From Rhodococcus sp. 1168 (GTDB lineage: Bacteria > Actinomycetota > Actinomycetes > Mycobacteriales > Mycobacteriaceae), in assembly GCF_002091955.1 (NCBI RefSeq), contig NZ_MKKY01000036.1, forward strand, positions 124,001 through 188,000: a stretch of DNA of 64,000 bases. The letters run 5' to 3'. Below, piece by piece: positions 54,602 through 63,550 of this stretch. The translations under genes were made by a program, and so were the position numbers. Below the pieces are notes generated by a model, which saw only the letters and a list, made by a program, of their open reading frames with translations, had not been told where the DNA came from and searched no databases. Every line of letters begins with the position of its first letter. The first letter of the stretch is position 1.

Positions 54602-55837
54602 CTAGTTTGCCGGGACCGGCGCCGGAGTCGCTGCTCCAACGGGCAGCTCGGACATCGACTGCCACGTCGGCCAGTCGATCGCCCAGTCGTACAGGTCTCC
54701 GTCCGCGGCGGAGAGGTCGATGCGCGTACCGGTGACCTCCACCGGGTCGCCGTACAACGCGGTAGCGAAATACTGCTGAGCATCGGCGTCCGAGAGGTTG
54801 ATGCAGCCGTTGGTGACGTTGGATGCGCCCTGAACTCCAGTGGTCAGCGGATTGGCGTGGATGAACTCGCCGTTGTTCGAGATTCGCACTGCCCAGCGTT
54901 CGCGCACATTCTCGTAGAACGGCGGGTTCGACATGAGGAAATCCTCGTGCTTCTCGGTCACCACATGGATACCGCTGCGCGTCACATTGCGTTCTTCGTC
55001 GCCCTCGCCGTAGCTGACGGGGATGTCCATGACGGTCTGGCCGTCACGGACGACCTGCATACGGTGACTGGTGGCATCGGCTTTCACCACCTGACTGCGC
55101 CCGACAGCGAAGTCGATGGACACATCGTCGGCGCCGTACGCGCCGTCGCCGTAATCCAAGCCGTACAGTTTCGCCTCGACCGATACCGCGGTACCGGGAG
55201 CCCAGTAGTTCGTCGGACGCCAGTGCACACGCGAACCGTTGTCATCGGGAAACCAGGCCCAGGCACCGGGCGTCGGCGGGTCGGTGGTGACCGTCAGAGC
55301 CTTCTCGACCGCCGCCTTGTTCTCGATCGCCGAATCGAACTTCAGAATGATCGGTGCCGCGATGCCCACCTCTTGGCCGTCACCGATGTTGGTGCTGACC
55401 GAGGTACGGCTGTCCGGCTCGACCGTGGTGAAGCTTGCCTCGACTGCGACGGACTTACCGTCGGTGCCGACTGCAGTGCCCGCCCAGCTGTAGGTGACGC
55501 CGTAGCCGAGAGGCTCGGTGACGGCATACGACGCCTTGTCCGGCGCGAGGGCACCCTGGACTAGTTTGCCGTCCACGTTGGTGAGCGAGACATCGCCCAG
55601 TGTCCCGTTCTTCACCGACACCGAGATCGGCGCGATAGGACTGACATCCTCGGCGCCGTCGGCGGGAGTCGAGGACACCTCGGCGACGGGAGCCGCCTCG
55701 GCCGCCGGCGCTCCGTTGGAGGAGCCCGCGTCGTTGCCGCCGATGGTGCAGCCCGAAACCAACGCCGCCAATGCCGCGAAAACCGTGATCAACCACAGCA
55801 ATCGCGTTCGATTTGTCCGTTCTACCTGCGTATGCAC
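54602..55837 (-). CDS. L,D-transpeptidase lipoprotein (LprQ/LdtMt5-like)
   Basis: Start at GTG 55837, 411 residues. Lipobox in [12 protein letters not shown], then two Ig-like domains and a YkuD catalytic domain. The catalytic cysteine is in [18 protein letters not shown]; the usual histidine of the SHGC motif is replaced by Asn (TNGC), as I recall for LdtMt5 (Rv0483). [11 protein letters not shown] precedes it. It makes 3-3 peptidoglycan cross-links on the outer face of the membrane. The C-terminal proline-rich tail is short. Next to the SDR as in M. tuberculosis. Confidence 0.9.
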   Translation of the reverse strand: MHTQVERTNRTRLLWLITVFAALAALVSGCTIGGNDAGSSNGAPAAEAAPVAEVSSTPADGAEDVSPIAPISVSVKNGTLGDVSLTNVDGKLVQGALAPDKASYAVTEPLGYGVTYSWAGTAVGTDGKSVAVEASFTTVEPDSRTSVSTNIGDGQEVGIAAPIILKFDSAIENKAAVEKALTVTTDPPTPGAWAWFPDDNGSRVHWRPTNYWAPGTAVSVEAKLYGLDYGDGAYGADDVSIDFAVGRSQVVKADATSHRMQVVRDGQTVMDIPVSYGEGDEERNVTRSGIHVVTEKHEDFLMSNPPFYENVRERWAVRISNNGEFIHANPLTTGVQGASNVTNGCINLSDADAQQYFATALYGDPVEVTGTRIDLSAADGDLYDWAIDWPTWQSMSELPVGAATPAPVPAN

Positions 55838-55928
55838 GCTTTCCAACGTACCCGCGGCAATCGCCGTCAGGCCTATCCGAGCCGCCGATGCGGGCAGATT
55901 CACATCGAATTCACTTCGGCACGAACCG

Positions 55929-57482
55929 TCAGTCGAGCTTCTTGGTCCTCAGCTCGTGCCCATTCGATGTCAGGCAACGTCCGGTGTCGAGGTTCCAGTC
56001 CCACCCGTGCAAATTGCAGGTCAGCTTGTTGCCCTCGACGATTCCGAACTTCGACAGATCCGCCTTCAGGTGTGGGCAACGACGCTGGATCTCGTAGCCG
56101 TCCTTGACGATCGTCGCGGTGTCGTCGTGCGCTTCGGCGAACCAGCCGTCCGCGTACGCAATGCGCTCGTCCGTCAAACATTTGAAGAATGTGTACAGGA
56201 ACTCGTTGTATCCGCCGACTCGGCGGGCCCGGAAGCGTGTGGACAGGAAGATCGAGTTGACCCAATCGGGTTCCTCGTCCCGAACGGCTGTGCGAACCAG
56301 CTCGGGCGCGATCGTGAAGCTGTAGCGGAACCGTTCCTTCGCGATCGGCTCACGCACGATCCGTTTGGGAAAATCGAGTACGACGGTTTCTTCGCCGAGC
56401 ATCATCGCAACCGGGTAGCCGATGCCATCGCAAATCTGATCGGACTGAATCATGATCGGTTCGAACAAGGCGCGAAGCGGCTCGAGCAACAGCTCACCCT
56501 CGGCCGGAGCCCACGCAGCTTTCTCCGCGGCGATGACCCCAGCTTGACGCTGGGCATACGCCTCGATGTAGTCGGCCTTGCCGGTGGTGAAGATCGCCTC
56601 GACCTCCTCGACCGGAATCGGATGCTCGTGCGCGAGCAGCTCACTGCCTTCGAAGGTCGAGGTGGTTCCCGGCATCATCAACAGACCCTTGTCATGGCCG
56701 TTGCGACGCATCTGGTCGAGGAAGACCATCTGGTCCGGGAAGATGTTCGAAGGATCTTCGTAGACGTCGTTGAGGAACCGCAATTCGTCGTCGAGGAAGC
56801 ACGGCGGCCCAGCGGACGGAATGACCCAGGTGGCGTCGATCTGCTCGATGTACTGACGCGCACGGTCCATCTGACGCTGACGCTTCTGTTCACCGAACGT
56901 TCGCTTCGCGCGCTCGACCATGTCGTAGACCATCGGGTACCAGATGGCCCCGGAGTACTGCAGCATGTGCACGTCCACGTGCCCGAACTGCTCGGTGAGG
57001 ACATCGAGGTCGACCGGCCGAGCGTCGTTCATGTTGAAAGCGACGGTCTTACCGTCGGACACCACGAGTCCCGAGTCGCCGATCGGGCCGTCCGCGGGTG
57101 CGCGGAGCGCGATGATCATGATGTCCAGCTCGCCCTTGGGGCCGGACACCGTGTGCTTCACCGACGTGGTGGTCTCGAAGAATTTGTGGAAGCCGAGCTT
57201 CTCGAGCTCGTGCCGAAGGTCCGGGACCGGATAGTCCGGCAACAGTACGGTCGTGTCCTTGTTGACGTGCTCGGCCAGGTTCTTCGGGTCGAAGTGATCC
57301 TTGTGCAGATGCGAGACGTAGAGGTAGTCGCAATCGCCGAGAACGTCCCAGTCCAGCTGTGAGTTGTCGGGGAAAGGGAACCACGAGGTGAAGTAGGCGG
57401 GGTTCACCCACGGATCGCACAGAATGCTGCCGGCATCGGTCTGAATATGAAATCCGGCATGCCCGACGCTTGTGACCTGCAA
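55929..57482 (-). CDS. Metallo-beta-lactamase-fold protein with Rieske [2Fe-2S] domain
   Basis: A 517-residue two-domain protein. Residues 1-240 are an MBL fold with [10 protein letters not shown] (HxHxDH) and [15 protein letters not shown]. Residues about 425-510 are a Rieske domain with [10 protein letters not shown] and [15 protein letters not shown] (Cys-His...Cys-His). The order is that of CMP-N-acetylneuraminate-hydroxylase-like proteins, inverted relative to the animal enzyme. Very likely a metal-dependent oxygenase or hydrolase. Substrate unknown. Single gene between Ldt and murB. Confidence 0.85.
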   Translation of the reverse strand: MQVTSVGHAGFHIQTDAGSILCDPWVNPAYFTSWFPFPDNSQLDWDVLGDCDYLYVSHLHKDHFDPKNLAEHVNKDTTVLLPDYPVPDLRHELEKLGFHKFFETTTSVKHTVSGPKGELDIMIIALRAPADGPIGDSGLVVSDGKTVAFNMNDARPVDLDVLTEQFGHVDVHMLQYSGAIWYPMVYDMVERAKRTFGEQKRQRQMDRARQYIEQIDATWVIPSAGPPCFLDDELRFLNDVYEDPSNIFPDQMVFLDQMRRNGHDKGLLMMPGTTSTFEGSELLAHEHPIPVEEVEAIFTTGKADYIEAYAQRQAGVIAAEKAAWAPAEGELLLEPLRALFEPIMIQSDQICDGIGYPVAMMLGEETVVLDFPKRIVREPIAKERFRYSFTIAPELVRTAVRDEEPDWVNSIFLSTRFRARRVGGYNEFLYTFFKCLTDERIAYADGWFAEAHDDTATIVKDGYEIQRRCPHLKADLSKFGIVEGNKLTCNLHGWDWNLDTGRCLTSNGHELRTKKLD

Positions 57483-57587
57483 AGAAATACTCCTTTTTCA
57501 TGAGTGGTATCCACAGCCTGCACACTCGCAACTGCTGTAGATCAGAACTCCCATGTATCTGCTTCGATGGTAGGCCGAGTGATGCGC

Positions 57588-58604
57588 TCAGTTGAGCGAG
57601 CAACCGACCAAATCGCATTCGGGGACCAGTGTGATGCCGAACTCGGCTTCGACACCGTCACGAATGTGTGATGCGAATGCCATGACATCCGCTGTGCGTG
57701 CACCGCCCCGGTTGGTGACGGCCAGGACGTGTTTGGTCGACAGTGAGACGGTCCCTGCACCGAATTCACGGCCGTACCCGTGCGCGAAGCCTGCGTTCTG
57801 GATGAGCCAAGCAGCGTGCACCTTGATACCCGACGGGTCGGGGTACTGCGGCGCGCGCGCCGCCTTGGCCGGAACCTCGGTCATCACCGGATTGAGAAAA
57901 AACGATCCGACACTCCAGGTGTCATGGTCCGCGGCGTCGAGCACCATGCCCTTCTGCCCGCGCAGATCCAACACTGCTTCACGGACTTCCTTGGCAGGGA
58001 CCGTGTCGCCGATGCTCACGCCGAGTCGATCGGCCAGGCCTGCATACCGGACCGGATCCGAGGATTCGGACCGACGAAGATTCATCGTGGTATCGACGAT
58101 GACGTACCTGCTCGAGTGCTTGAACACCGATTGGCGATGTAATCCGAACCCACACCGATCCGGCATCCAGGTCGCTGTCTTACCGGTCTCACGGTCGTAC
58201 ACGGTCAAGCTCTCCAACACATCCGACGTCACCGTGCCGTACGCGCCGACGTTCTGCACAGGCGTCGCACCGGAAAGCCCTGGGATACCCGAGAGCGCTT
58301 CGAGTCCGGCCAATCCCTCGTCCAGCGAGGCGGCCACCACCGAATCCCACGACGTCCCCGCAGCCACCCAGAGCGACTCACCGTCGATCCGCATCCCCTG
58401 CGTCTCGACCTTGACGACCAGGCCGTCGAAGCCGTCGTCGCCGACCACGAGGTTCGATCCTCCGCCGACGAGGAGCACTGGCGTCCCCGATGCATCAGCA
58501 TCCTGGACCAGGGAGACAAGCTCGTCACTGTTGGCGGCGACGGCGAACTCGCGGGCCGGGCCGCCGACACGCATCGTGGTGAGCTCGGAAATTGCAGTGG
58601 GCAC
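57588..58604 (-). CDS. murB: UDP-N-acetylmuramate dehydrogenase MurB
   Basis: FAD-dependent reduction of UDP-GlcNAc-enolpyruvate to UDP-MurNAc. FAD motifs VLLVGGGSNLVVGDDGFDG, GIPGLSGATPVQNVGAYG, and the catalytic serine region GSFFLNPV; C-terminal HAAWLIQNAGF. Start set at GTG 58604 (338 residues), where TTMRVGGPA follows 12 residues later; the long frame upstream overlaps the DUF2505 gene and has no homology. Ribosome site weak. Confidence 0.93.
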   Translation of the reverse strand: MPTAISELTTMRVGGPAREFAVAANSDELVSLVQDADASGTPVLLVGGGSNLVVGDDGFDGLVVKVETQGMRIDGESLWVAAGTSWDSVVAASLDEGLAGLEALSGIPGLSGATPVQNVGAYGTVTSDVLESLTVYDRETGKTATWMPDRCGFGLHRQSVFKHSSRYVIVDTTMNLRRSESSDPVRYAGLADRLGVSIGDTVPAKEVREAVLDLRGQKGMVLDAADHDTWSVGSFFLNPVMTEVPAKAARAPQYPDPSGIKVHAAWLIQNAGFAHGYGREFGAGTVSLSTKHVLAVTNRGGARTADVMAFASHIRDGVEAEFGITLVPECDLVGCSLN

Positions 58605-58661
58605 GGGAACCCAGGGTACCGGTCTCACATGGCAGTCCGAGCCACCCGGTAATCTCCGCGT

Positions 58662-59168
58662 ATGCCTCGCCCCATCGCGCACAGCGCGTCTGTTCCCGCA
58701 CCCGTCGACAAGGTGCACGCCGCGCTCGTGTCCGAGCAGTACTGGAAAGACCGTATCGAGGAGATCGGCGGCCCCAGCGCACGCCTGGTCAGCGTGCATG
58801 CGATCAACGGGACGATCAGCGTCGTCATGTCCCAATCCATCCCGGAAGAGGAACTGCCCGCTGCCGTCACAGCTTTCAAGAAGGGCCCGCTCGTCATCGA
58901 GCGCACCGAATCGTGGGGCCCACTCGGTGGAAACCGTGCCGAGGGGAAATTCGGCGCCACGGTCGAAGGTGCTCCCGCCTCGGTCTCCGGAGCCACGCTG
59001 CTCGAGGGAAGCGCCGAGGCTTCGACCATGTCGTTGTCCGGCACCACTGAGGTGAAAGTTCCGATCTTCGGCGGAAAGATCGAAGCCATGATCAGCGAGC
59101 AGGTCCTCTCGCTCATCGACAACGAGCACGGATTCACCGCGAAATGGATCGCCGAAAATCTGAGCTGA
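58662..59168 (+). CDS. DUF2505 family protein (copy 1)
   Basis: A 168-residue START/SRPBCC-like protein: HSASVPAPVDKVHAALVSEQYWKDRIEEIG at the N-terminus, mixed beta strands, and a final helix ISEQVLSLIDNEHGF. Divergent from murB, 57 bases apart. Family members are widespread in actinobacteria near murB; function unknown, possibly binding of a hydrophobic ligand. Confidence 0.85.
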   Translation: MPRPIAHSASVPAPVDKVHAALVSEQYWKDRIEEIGGPSARLVSVHAINGTISVVMSQSIPEEELPAAVTAFKKGPLVIERTESWGPLGGNRAEGKFGATVEGAPASVSGATLLEGSAEASTMSLSGTTEVKVPIFGGKIEAMISEQVLSLIDNEHGFTAKWIAENLS

Positions 59169-59233
59169 CCGGACATACCGGCGGGTAGGCACCCTGGCCA
59201 GGCCCGCCGACGTAGCCGGTACCCTGTTGCACT

Positions 59234-59737
59234 ATGGCTCGCCGCATGAACTACTCAGCCCGGTTCACCCACTCCACCGAGCAGGTGTACGCCGCGTTGT
59301 CCAGCCGCGATCACTGGGACGCTCGTATCGAGGAGATGAAAAAGTACTCCCACAACGAGCTGAAAAGCTTCGAGGTAGGAGACGGGGGAATCGACGTCGT
59401 GATGCACCACATCATTCCGCGGACCGAACTACCGGACATCGCGCAGACAGTCCTCAAAAAAGACATGATCATCACCCGGAACGTGCACTTCGATCCATTC
59501 GGCGAGACCACATCGGGCAAATACGATGCCTCCATCCCGGCCGGCCCCGGCAGCCTGAAAGGTTCCACCTCCCTGTTCGCGACCGAAGCCGGATCAACCC
59601 TTCGAACCTCCTCGGAAGCAAAAGTCTTCCTGCCGTTCATCGGTAGCAAACTCGAGCAGCTCATGCTGGTCAACCTCATCGACCTGTGGCGCGGTGAGGG
59701 CGAAGTGACAGCCGACTGGCTTGCGCAGAACTCCTGA
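59234..59737 (+). CDS. DUF2505 family protein (copy 2)
   Basis: A 167-residue paralog of the preceding gene with the same layout (YSARFTHSTEQVYAALSSRDHWDARIEEM, VFLPFIGSKLEQLMLVNLIDL). Only partial identity, so the duplication is old. GTG/ATG start at 59234 with 65 bases from copy 1. Its last 17 bases overlap the next gene. Confidence 0.85.
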   Translation: MARRMNYSARFTHSTEQVYAALSSRDHWDARIEEMKKYSHNELKSFEVGDGGIDVVMHHIIPRTELPDIAQTVLKKDMIITRNVHFDPFGETTSGKYDASIPAGPGSLKGSTSLFATEAGSTLRTSSEAKVFLPFIGSKLEQLMLVNLIDLWRGEGEVTADWLAQNS

Positions 59738-60617
59738 CCACCCCAGCCGTTCCGCAGGCTCCACTCCTGCCTCTCATGGTCGTTCCGCAGGCTCCACTCC
59801 TGCCTCTCATGGTCGTTCCGCAGGCTCCACTCCTGAAGGCGTCATAACCAGAGGCACTACCGGAATCAACCGACTCCGTCGCAGCGATCGGTGGCTCACC
59901 CACAGTGTGGCCGTGCGGCACACGCTCATCGAGGCATCCGATCCGCTCGTCGTCGATCTCGGCTACGGAGCGCGACCGGACACCACTCTGGAGATGGCCC
60001 GACGGCTACGAACGATCCGGCCCGATCTGCGCGTCACCGGACTCGAAATCGACCCCGCTCGCGTGGTGGACTCGGTCGAGGGCGTGAATTTCGCCCGCGG
60101 CGGCTTCGAAATGGCCGGACTCCGCCCGAACCTCGTTCGCGCATTCAACGTGCTTCGGCAGTATCCAGAAGAAGCTGTGCCCGAAGCCTGGTCGCGCATT
60201 CTGTCCGGTCTCGCGCCCAACGGACTGCTCGTCGACGGCACCTGCGACGAGCTGGGGCGACGCTGCGCATGGGTCCTGCTCGACGCGCACGGACCGATCT
60301 CGCTGACCCTCGCATGGGATCCGTTCACCGTGGCCATGCCCTCGGATATCGCCGAACGGTTACCCAAAGTGCTCATTCACCGCAATGTCCCAGGCGAACC
60401 CATTCACCGACTACTACAGGCCGCGGATCGCGCCTGGTCGACGGCAGCGCCGCTGGCACCGTTCGGCCCGCGAGTGCGGTGGCACGCCGCGCTGAGGCAG
60501 TTGGCCGGCAACGGAGTACCGACGGTGCCTCCTCGTCGACGGATGCGGGACAACATTCTGACTGTGCCATGGGACCTCGTGCGGCCCAACCACTTAGATG
60601 CAGGCGGAGAGAGCTAA
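59721..60617 (+). CDS. SAM-dependent methyltransferase-like protein with translated repeat
   Basis: The class I methyltransferase motif I region is VVDLGYGARPDTTLEMARRL, motif II about VTGLEIDPARV. No ATG or GTG lies between the previous gene and this domain; the only canonical start in frame is TTG 59721, giving 298 residues and forcing translation of the 33-base repeat as (SAGSTPASHGR)2-SAGSTP. The C-terminal half (HRLLQAADRAWSTAAPLAPFG) is less typical. The 3' end overlaps the convergent AbiEi-like gene by 24 bases. Substrate unknown. Confidence 0.75.
   Translation: MRRTPDHPSRSAGSTPASHGRSAGSTPASHGRSAGSTPEGVITRGTTGINRLRRSDRWLTHSVAVRHTLIEASDPLVVDLGYGARPDTTLEMARRLRTIRPDLRVTGLEIDPARVVDSVEGVNFARGGFEMAGLRPNLVRAFNVLRQYPEEAVPEAWSRILSGLAPNGLLVDGTCDELGRRCAWVLLDAHGPISLTLAWDPFTVAMPSDIAERLPKVLIHRNVPGEPIHRLLQAADRAWSTAAPLAPFGPRVRWHAALRQLAGNGVPTVPPRRRMRDNILTVPWDLVRPNHLDAGGES
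59748..59835. repeat. 33-base tandem repeat (2.7 copies)
   Basis: Perfect copies at 59748-59780 and 59781-59813 and 22 bases of a third at 59814-59835 (CGTTCCGCAGGCTCCACTCC and so on). It encodes SAGSTPASHGR if the methyltransferase-like gene starts at TTG 59721; otherwise it is intergenic. Confidence 0.95.
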
Positions 60618-61181
60618 CTCGATGCGCTCGGAGACACGGTCGGATCCAGCAGTGGCTTCCTGATACAACGCTCCTGCGTCGACGCGACCGATGGCGACAG
60701 CGTCACCGACGACCTCGTCGAGGGTTATCTGGGAAATTCCGCCTCCCGCGAGGTCGAGGACCGTGCGGATCGGCGTGGTGAGCCGAAAGGTGCCCGTCGA
60801 CTCGAATTCGTGGGGTTCGAGCTGCAGCCGATGAACGGCGAGGCGGGTGTCGGTGAGACGTAGGTCGGTAAAAGCTGATACGTGTACGAACTGCGGATGC
60901 AGGTGACCGAATCCGTGTAGTTCCGCCGCACTCTGATGCGAGATGACGGCATCGCCGCCGAACCACGCGCACCACATCGCGAACTGCTCGAGGTCGCTGC
61001 GAGGCCAATTGCTGAGTCGACAGAGGTTGCGCTCGACTCGCATCCAGTCACCGGCGACGAAGTTGGCGTGGAGCGCCGAGTGACCGAACCCGAGGCCTTC
61101 GGCCTGCTCGGTGGTGAAATATCCGTCCTGACTCGCCGCGAGACGGCGCAGTTCGGCGGCGCTTCCTTCTATCGTGCTCAT
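60594..61181 (-). CDS. AbiEi-like antitoxin-domain protein
   Basis: A 195-residue protein with the AbiEi N-terminal winged-helix region (RLAASQDGYFTTEQAEGLGF, ALHANFVAGDWMRVERNL) and the C-terminal part typical of the family (AVISHQSAAELHGFGHL, RLTTPIRTVLDLAGGG). AbiEi proteins repress and neutralise AbiEii nucleotidyltransferase toxins. No toxin gene is beside it, so it is an orphan regulator or a solitary antitoxin. Confidence 0.75.
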   Translation of the reverse strand: MSTIEGSAAELRRLAASQDGYFTTEQAEGLGFGHSALHANFVAGDWMRVERNLCRLSNWPRSDLEQFAMWCAWFGGDAVISHQSAAELHGFGHLHPQFVHVSAFTDLRLTDTRLAVHRLQLEPHEFESTGTFRLTTPIRTVLDLAGGGISQITLDEVVGDAVAIGRVDAGALYQEATAGSDRVSERIELALSACI

Positions 61182-61324
61182 GCACTAGACAGTACGTTAA
61201 GGTGTGTTGCAGGTCACAAAAACTGTCGCATGGCTTGTATCGAAGTTCTACTTCCAAGCCTCCGACGCGCCGCATCAGCCAGATTCACAGAGCTCTTTCA
61301 GATTCTTCGGGAAGACTGCTGCGA

Positions 61325-62059
61325 ATGACACGAAGCAAAACTCCCCTGATCTTGGTGCTCGTTGCCGTCCTGGTGGTCGCGGCGCTGCTCGGCGGAGAAC
61401 TGTTCTTTCGTCAGCAGATCAAATCTTGCCTGGCAAGCCAGCTCGAAAGTGAGATCGGCAGTCAAGTCGACGTCGGGCTCGGCTGGAAACCGATCCTGAT
61501 CTCGTTGATCGACAAGCAGGTCTCCTCGGTGACTCTGGACAGCAACGACGCACGGTTCGGGCCCGCCGAAGGCATGACAGTCCACGCCGAGGTCAACGAC
61601 GTGAACCTCCAGCAGAGCGCAGAGAGCAACGGCACGATCGGTTCGTCGAGCGCGGACATCGACTGGTCCACGGCAGGCATCGCGTCGACGCTGCAGTCGC
61701 AGGGCATCGGAGCGCTCGTCACCGGTGTCACGAGCGACGCAAGTGCTGGGACGTTGTCCTTCGCAGTCGGCGGGCTCGCCGAACTGACCGTCAAGCCGGT
61801 CGTCGCAGGCAGCAGTGTGGACGTTCAGACCGTCGGCGCGTCGATTTTGGGACTCGGAATCCCAACCGACCTGGTGAACAGCATCGTCGGGGTTCTGTCG
61901 GACAGCTTGCAGCAGTATCCACTCGACATGGCGCCGACCTCGTTGACCGTCACCGATTCCGGAATCCAACTGACCTTGCAGGGAGATCAGTACACCCTTC
62001 CGCCCGTTTCGGCGGACCGGACTCAGCAGACGCCCGAGGGCTGCTCCCTGATCGCCTGA
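61325..62059 (+). CDS. DUF2993 (LmeA-like) lipid-binding protein
   Basis: Start at ATG 61325, 244 residues. One N-terminal membrane helix/signal (LILVLVAVLVVAALLGGELF), then the DUF2993 domain (LASQLESEIGSQVDVGLGW, VHAEVNDVNLQQ). LmeA of mycobacteria binds phosphatidylinositol and acts in lipomannan elongation. By analogy this is an envelope phospholipid-binding protein. Confidence 0.83.
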   Translation: MTRSKTPLILVLVAVLVVAALLGGELFFRQQIKSCLASQLESEIGSQVDVGLGWKPILISLIDKQVSSVTLDSNDARFGPAEGMTVHAEVNDVNLQQSAESNGTIGSSSADIDWSTAGIASTLQSQGIGALVTGVTSDASAGTLSFAVGGLAELTVKPVVAGSSVDVQTVGASILGLGIPTDLVNSIVGVLSDSLQQYPLDMAPTSLTVTDSGIQLTLQGDQYTLPPVSADRTQQTPEGCSLIA

Positions 62060-62098
62060 CCTGGGGCACGGGGTCGAAGCAGACCCCGCGCTACCTCG

Positions 62099-62734
62099 TC
62101 ACTCGGCCGACTTCGCAAGATGTTCGACGCCCGGTCCGGTGACATCCGCAAGGGCCGAAGTTCGGCCGGTGAGAACGAGCATCAGTGATGCTGCTGGGCC
62201 TTGAACGATAGGTCCGCTACCGAACGTCCAGTCGAGGTCGGTGGCTTTCCAGTGCAGTGTGACGTCCGAGGTCGGAAATATGCCGCGCGAAGGTGCGCTC
62301 GTAATGAAGTCGAGCACCGCGACCTGACGTTCGTCGGTAATTCGATGCGCGATGTGCAGCGGACGACGAATGTCGTGGCCGTGCACGACAATGTCGGTGA
62401 GTGGCGCCATCGGGCCTTTACCCGGTGGGGTGAACCGACTGGCCGCATTTCGAAAAAGTAATTCGGGGAGGCGTGCGGAGTACCGTCGGCCCGCACGCCT
62501 GGCCGTGAGCCGATTTGCGCGGTGGAAATTTCCGCGCGCTCGCACCATCGTCAACCCGGACCTCCAGACCGGGGTGACCAACGGAACAACAAGGTGCGCG
62601 ACAACGTCTTTCACTGTCCACTCGCTGCACAGCGACGGCGTTGCCCACTGTTCCGAACTCAGATCCCACACCGTTGCTGCCAAAGCACGACGCTCCTCCG
62701 CGATCGCGGAAAAGATTTCGTCATCGCTACTCAT
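62099..62734 (-). CDS. Maleylpyruvate isomerase / mycothiol-dependent enzyme family protein
   Basis: A 211-residue DinB-like four-helix-bundle protein of the mycothiol-dependent family (TIGR03083 type): IAEERRALAATVWDLSSEQW, SEWTVKDVVAHLVVP (metal His), and IVVHGHDIRRPL (HxHD metal site). Probably uses mycothiol as thiol donor or cofactor, consistent with mshA in this window. Convergent with the DUF2993 gene. Substrate unknown. Confidence 0.82.
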   Translation of the reverse strand: MSSDDEIFSAIAEERRALAATVWDLSSEQWATPSLCSEWTVKDVVAHLVVPLVTPVWRSGLTMVRARGNFHRANRLTARRAGRRYSARLPELLFRNAASRFTPPGKGPMAPLTDIVVHGHDIRRPLHIAHRITDERQVAVLDFITSAPSRGIFPTSDVTLHWKATDLDWTFGSGPIVQGPAASLMLVLTGRTSALADVTGPGVEHLAKSAE

Positions 62735-62801
62735 CTTCGGAGGATAAGCGGAAAGGTCCGAACAGTTACCGCAGTTCGACGAAGTTTCGAGAGATCAGGA
62801 C

Positions 62802-63452
62802 TCAAAGACCGTCCAACACGGCTCGCGTCCCGGACAGACCCAATCGCGTTGCACCTGCTTCGATCATGGCCAACGCCGCTTCGGTCGTCCGGATTCCGCC
62901 GCTGGCTTTCACCCCGAGCCTGCCCCCTACGGTGGCGGCCATCAACTTCACCGCCTCGACACTCGCGCCTCCGGCGGGATGAAATCCCGTGGACGTCTTG
63001 ACGAAACTGGCGCCTGCCCTCTCCGCCGCCACACAGGTTTCGACGATCGCTTCCTCCGGCAGTGCGGCCGATTCGATGATGACCTTCAGGATCGTCGACG
63101 GGCCGATGGCTTCACGAACGGTCAAGATGTCGGCGAGCACCGCGTTGTAATCTCCCTCGATCGCCGCACCTATGTCGATCACCATGTCGACTTCTCGGGC
63201 TCCCTGATCGACTGCCAGGCGCGCTTCCGCGCCCTTGACGAGGGAATGATGCTTGCCGGAAGGAAATCCGGCCACGGCGGCGGTCACCAGACCCTCGGCA
63301 CGGATGGGCAGCATCGACGGCGAGACGCAGACCGCGAGCACGCCGAGGGCGCGGCCCTCGACGATCAGGGCCTCTACGTCTGCACGGGTCGCTTCCGGTT
63401 TGAGCAGCGTGTGGTCGACCATGCGGGCCAGTTCGGCGCGGGTGAGAGACAT
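62802..63452 (-). CDS. deoC: Deoxyribose-phosphate aldolase DeoC
   Basis: Cleaves 2-deoxyribose-5-phosphate to acetaldehyde and glyceraldehyde-3-phosphate. Start ATG 63452, 216 residues. Schiff-base lysine in [13 protein letters not shown], second lysine in [10 protein letters not shown], and [11 protein letters not shown] at the N-terminus. Corresponds to Rv0478 at the end of the shared block. Confidence 0.96.
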   Translation of the reverse strand: MSLTRAELARMVDHTLLKPEATRADVEALIVEGRALGVLAVCVSPSMLPIRAEGLVTAAVAGFPSGKHHSLVKGAEARLAVDQGAREVDMVIDIGAAIEGDYNAVLADILTVREAIGPSTILKVIIESAALPEEAIVETCVAAERAGASFVKTSTGFHPAGGASVEAVKLMAATVGGRLGVKASGGIRTTEAALAMIEAGATRLGLSGTRAVLDGL

Positions 63453-63550
63453 GGAAGCAAGCCAACCACAGCCCGACGGCCGAGGAGGACTCGCGCGCTG
63501 CGAGCACACTGGTGGACTCTGCCGTCCGGACCACCTGAGACAATCGAGAA

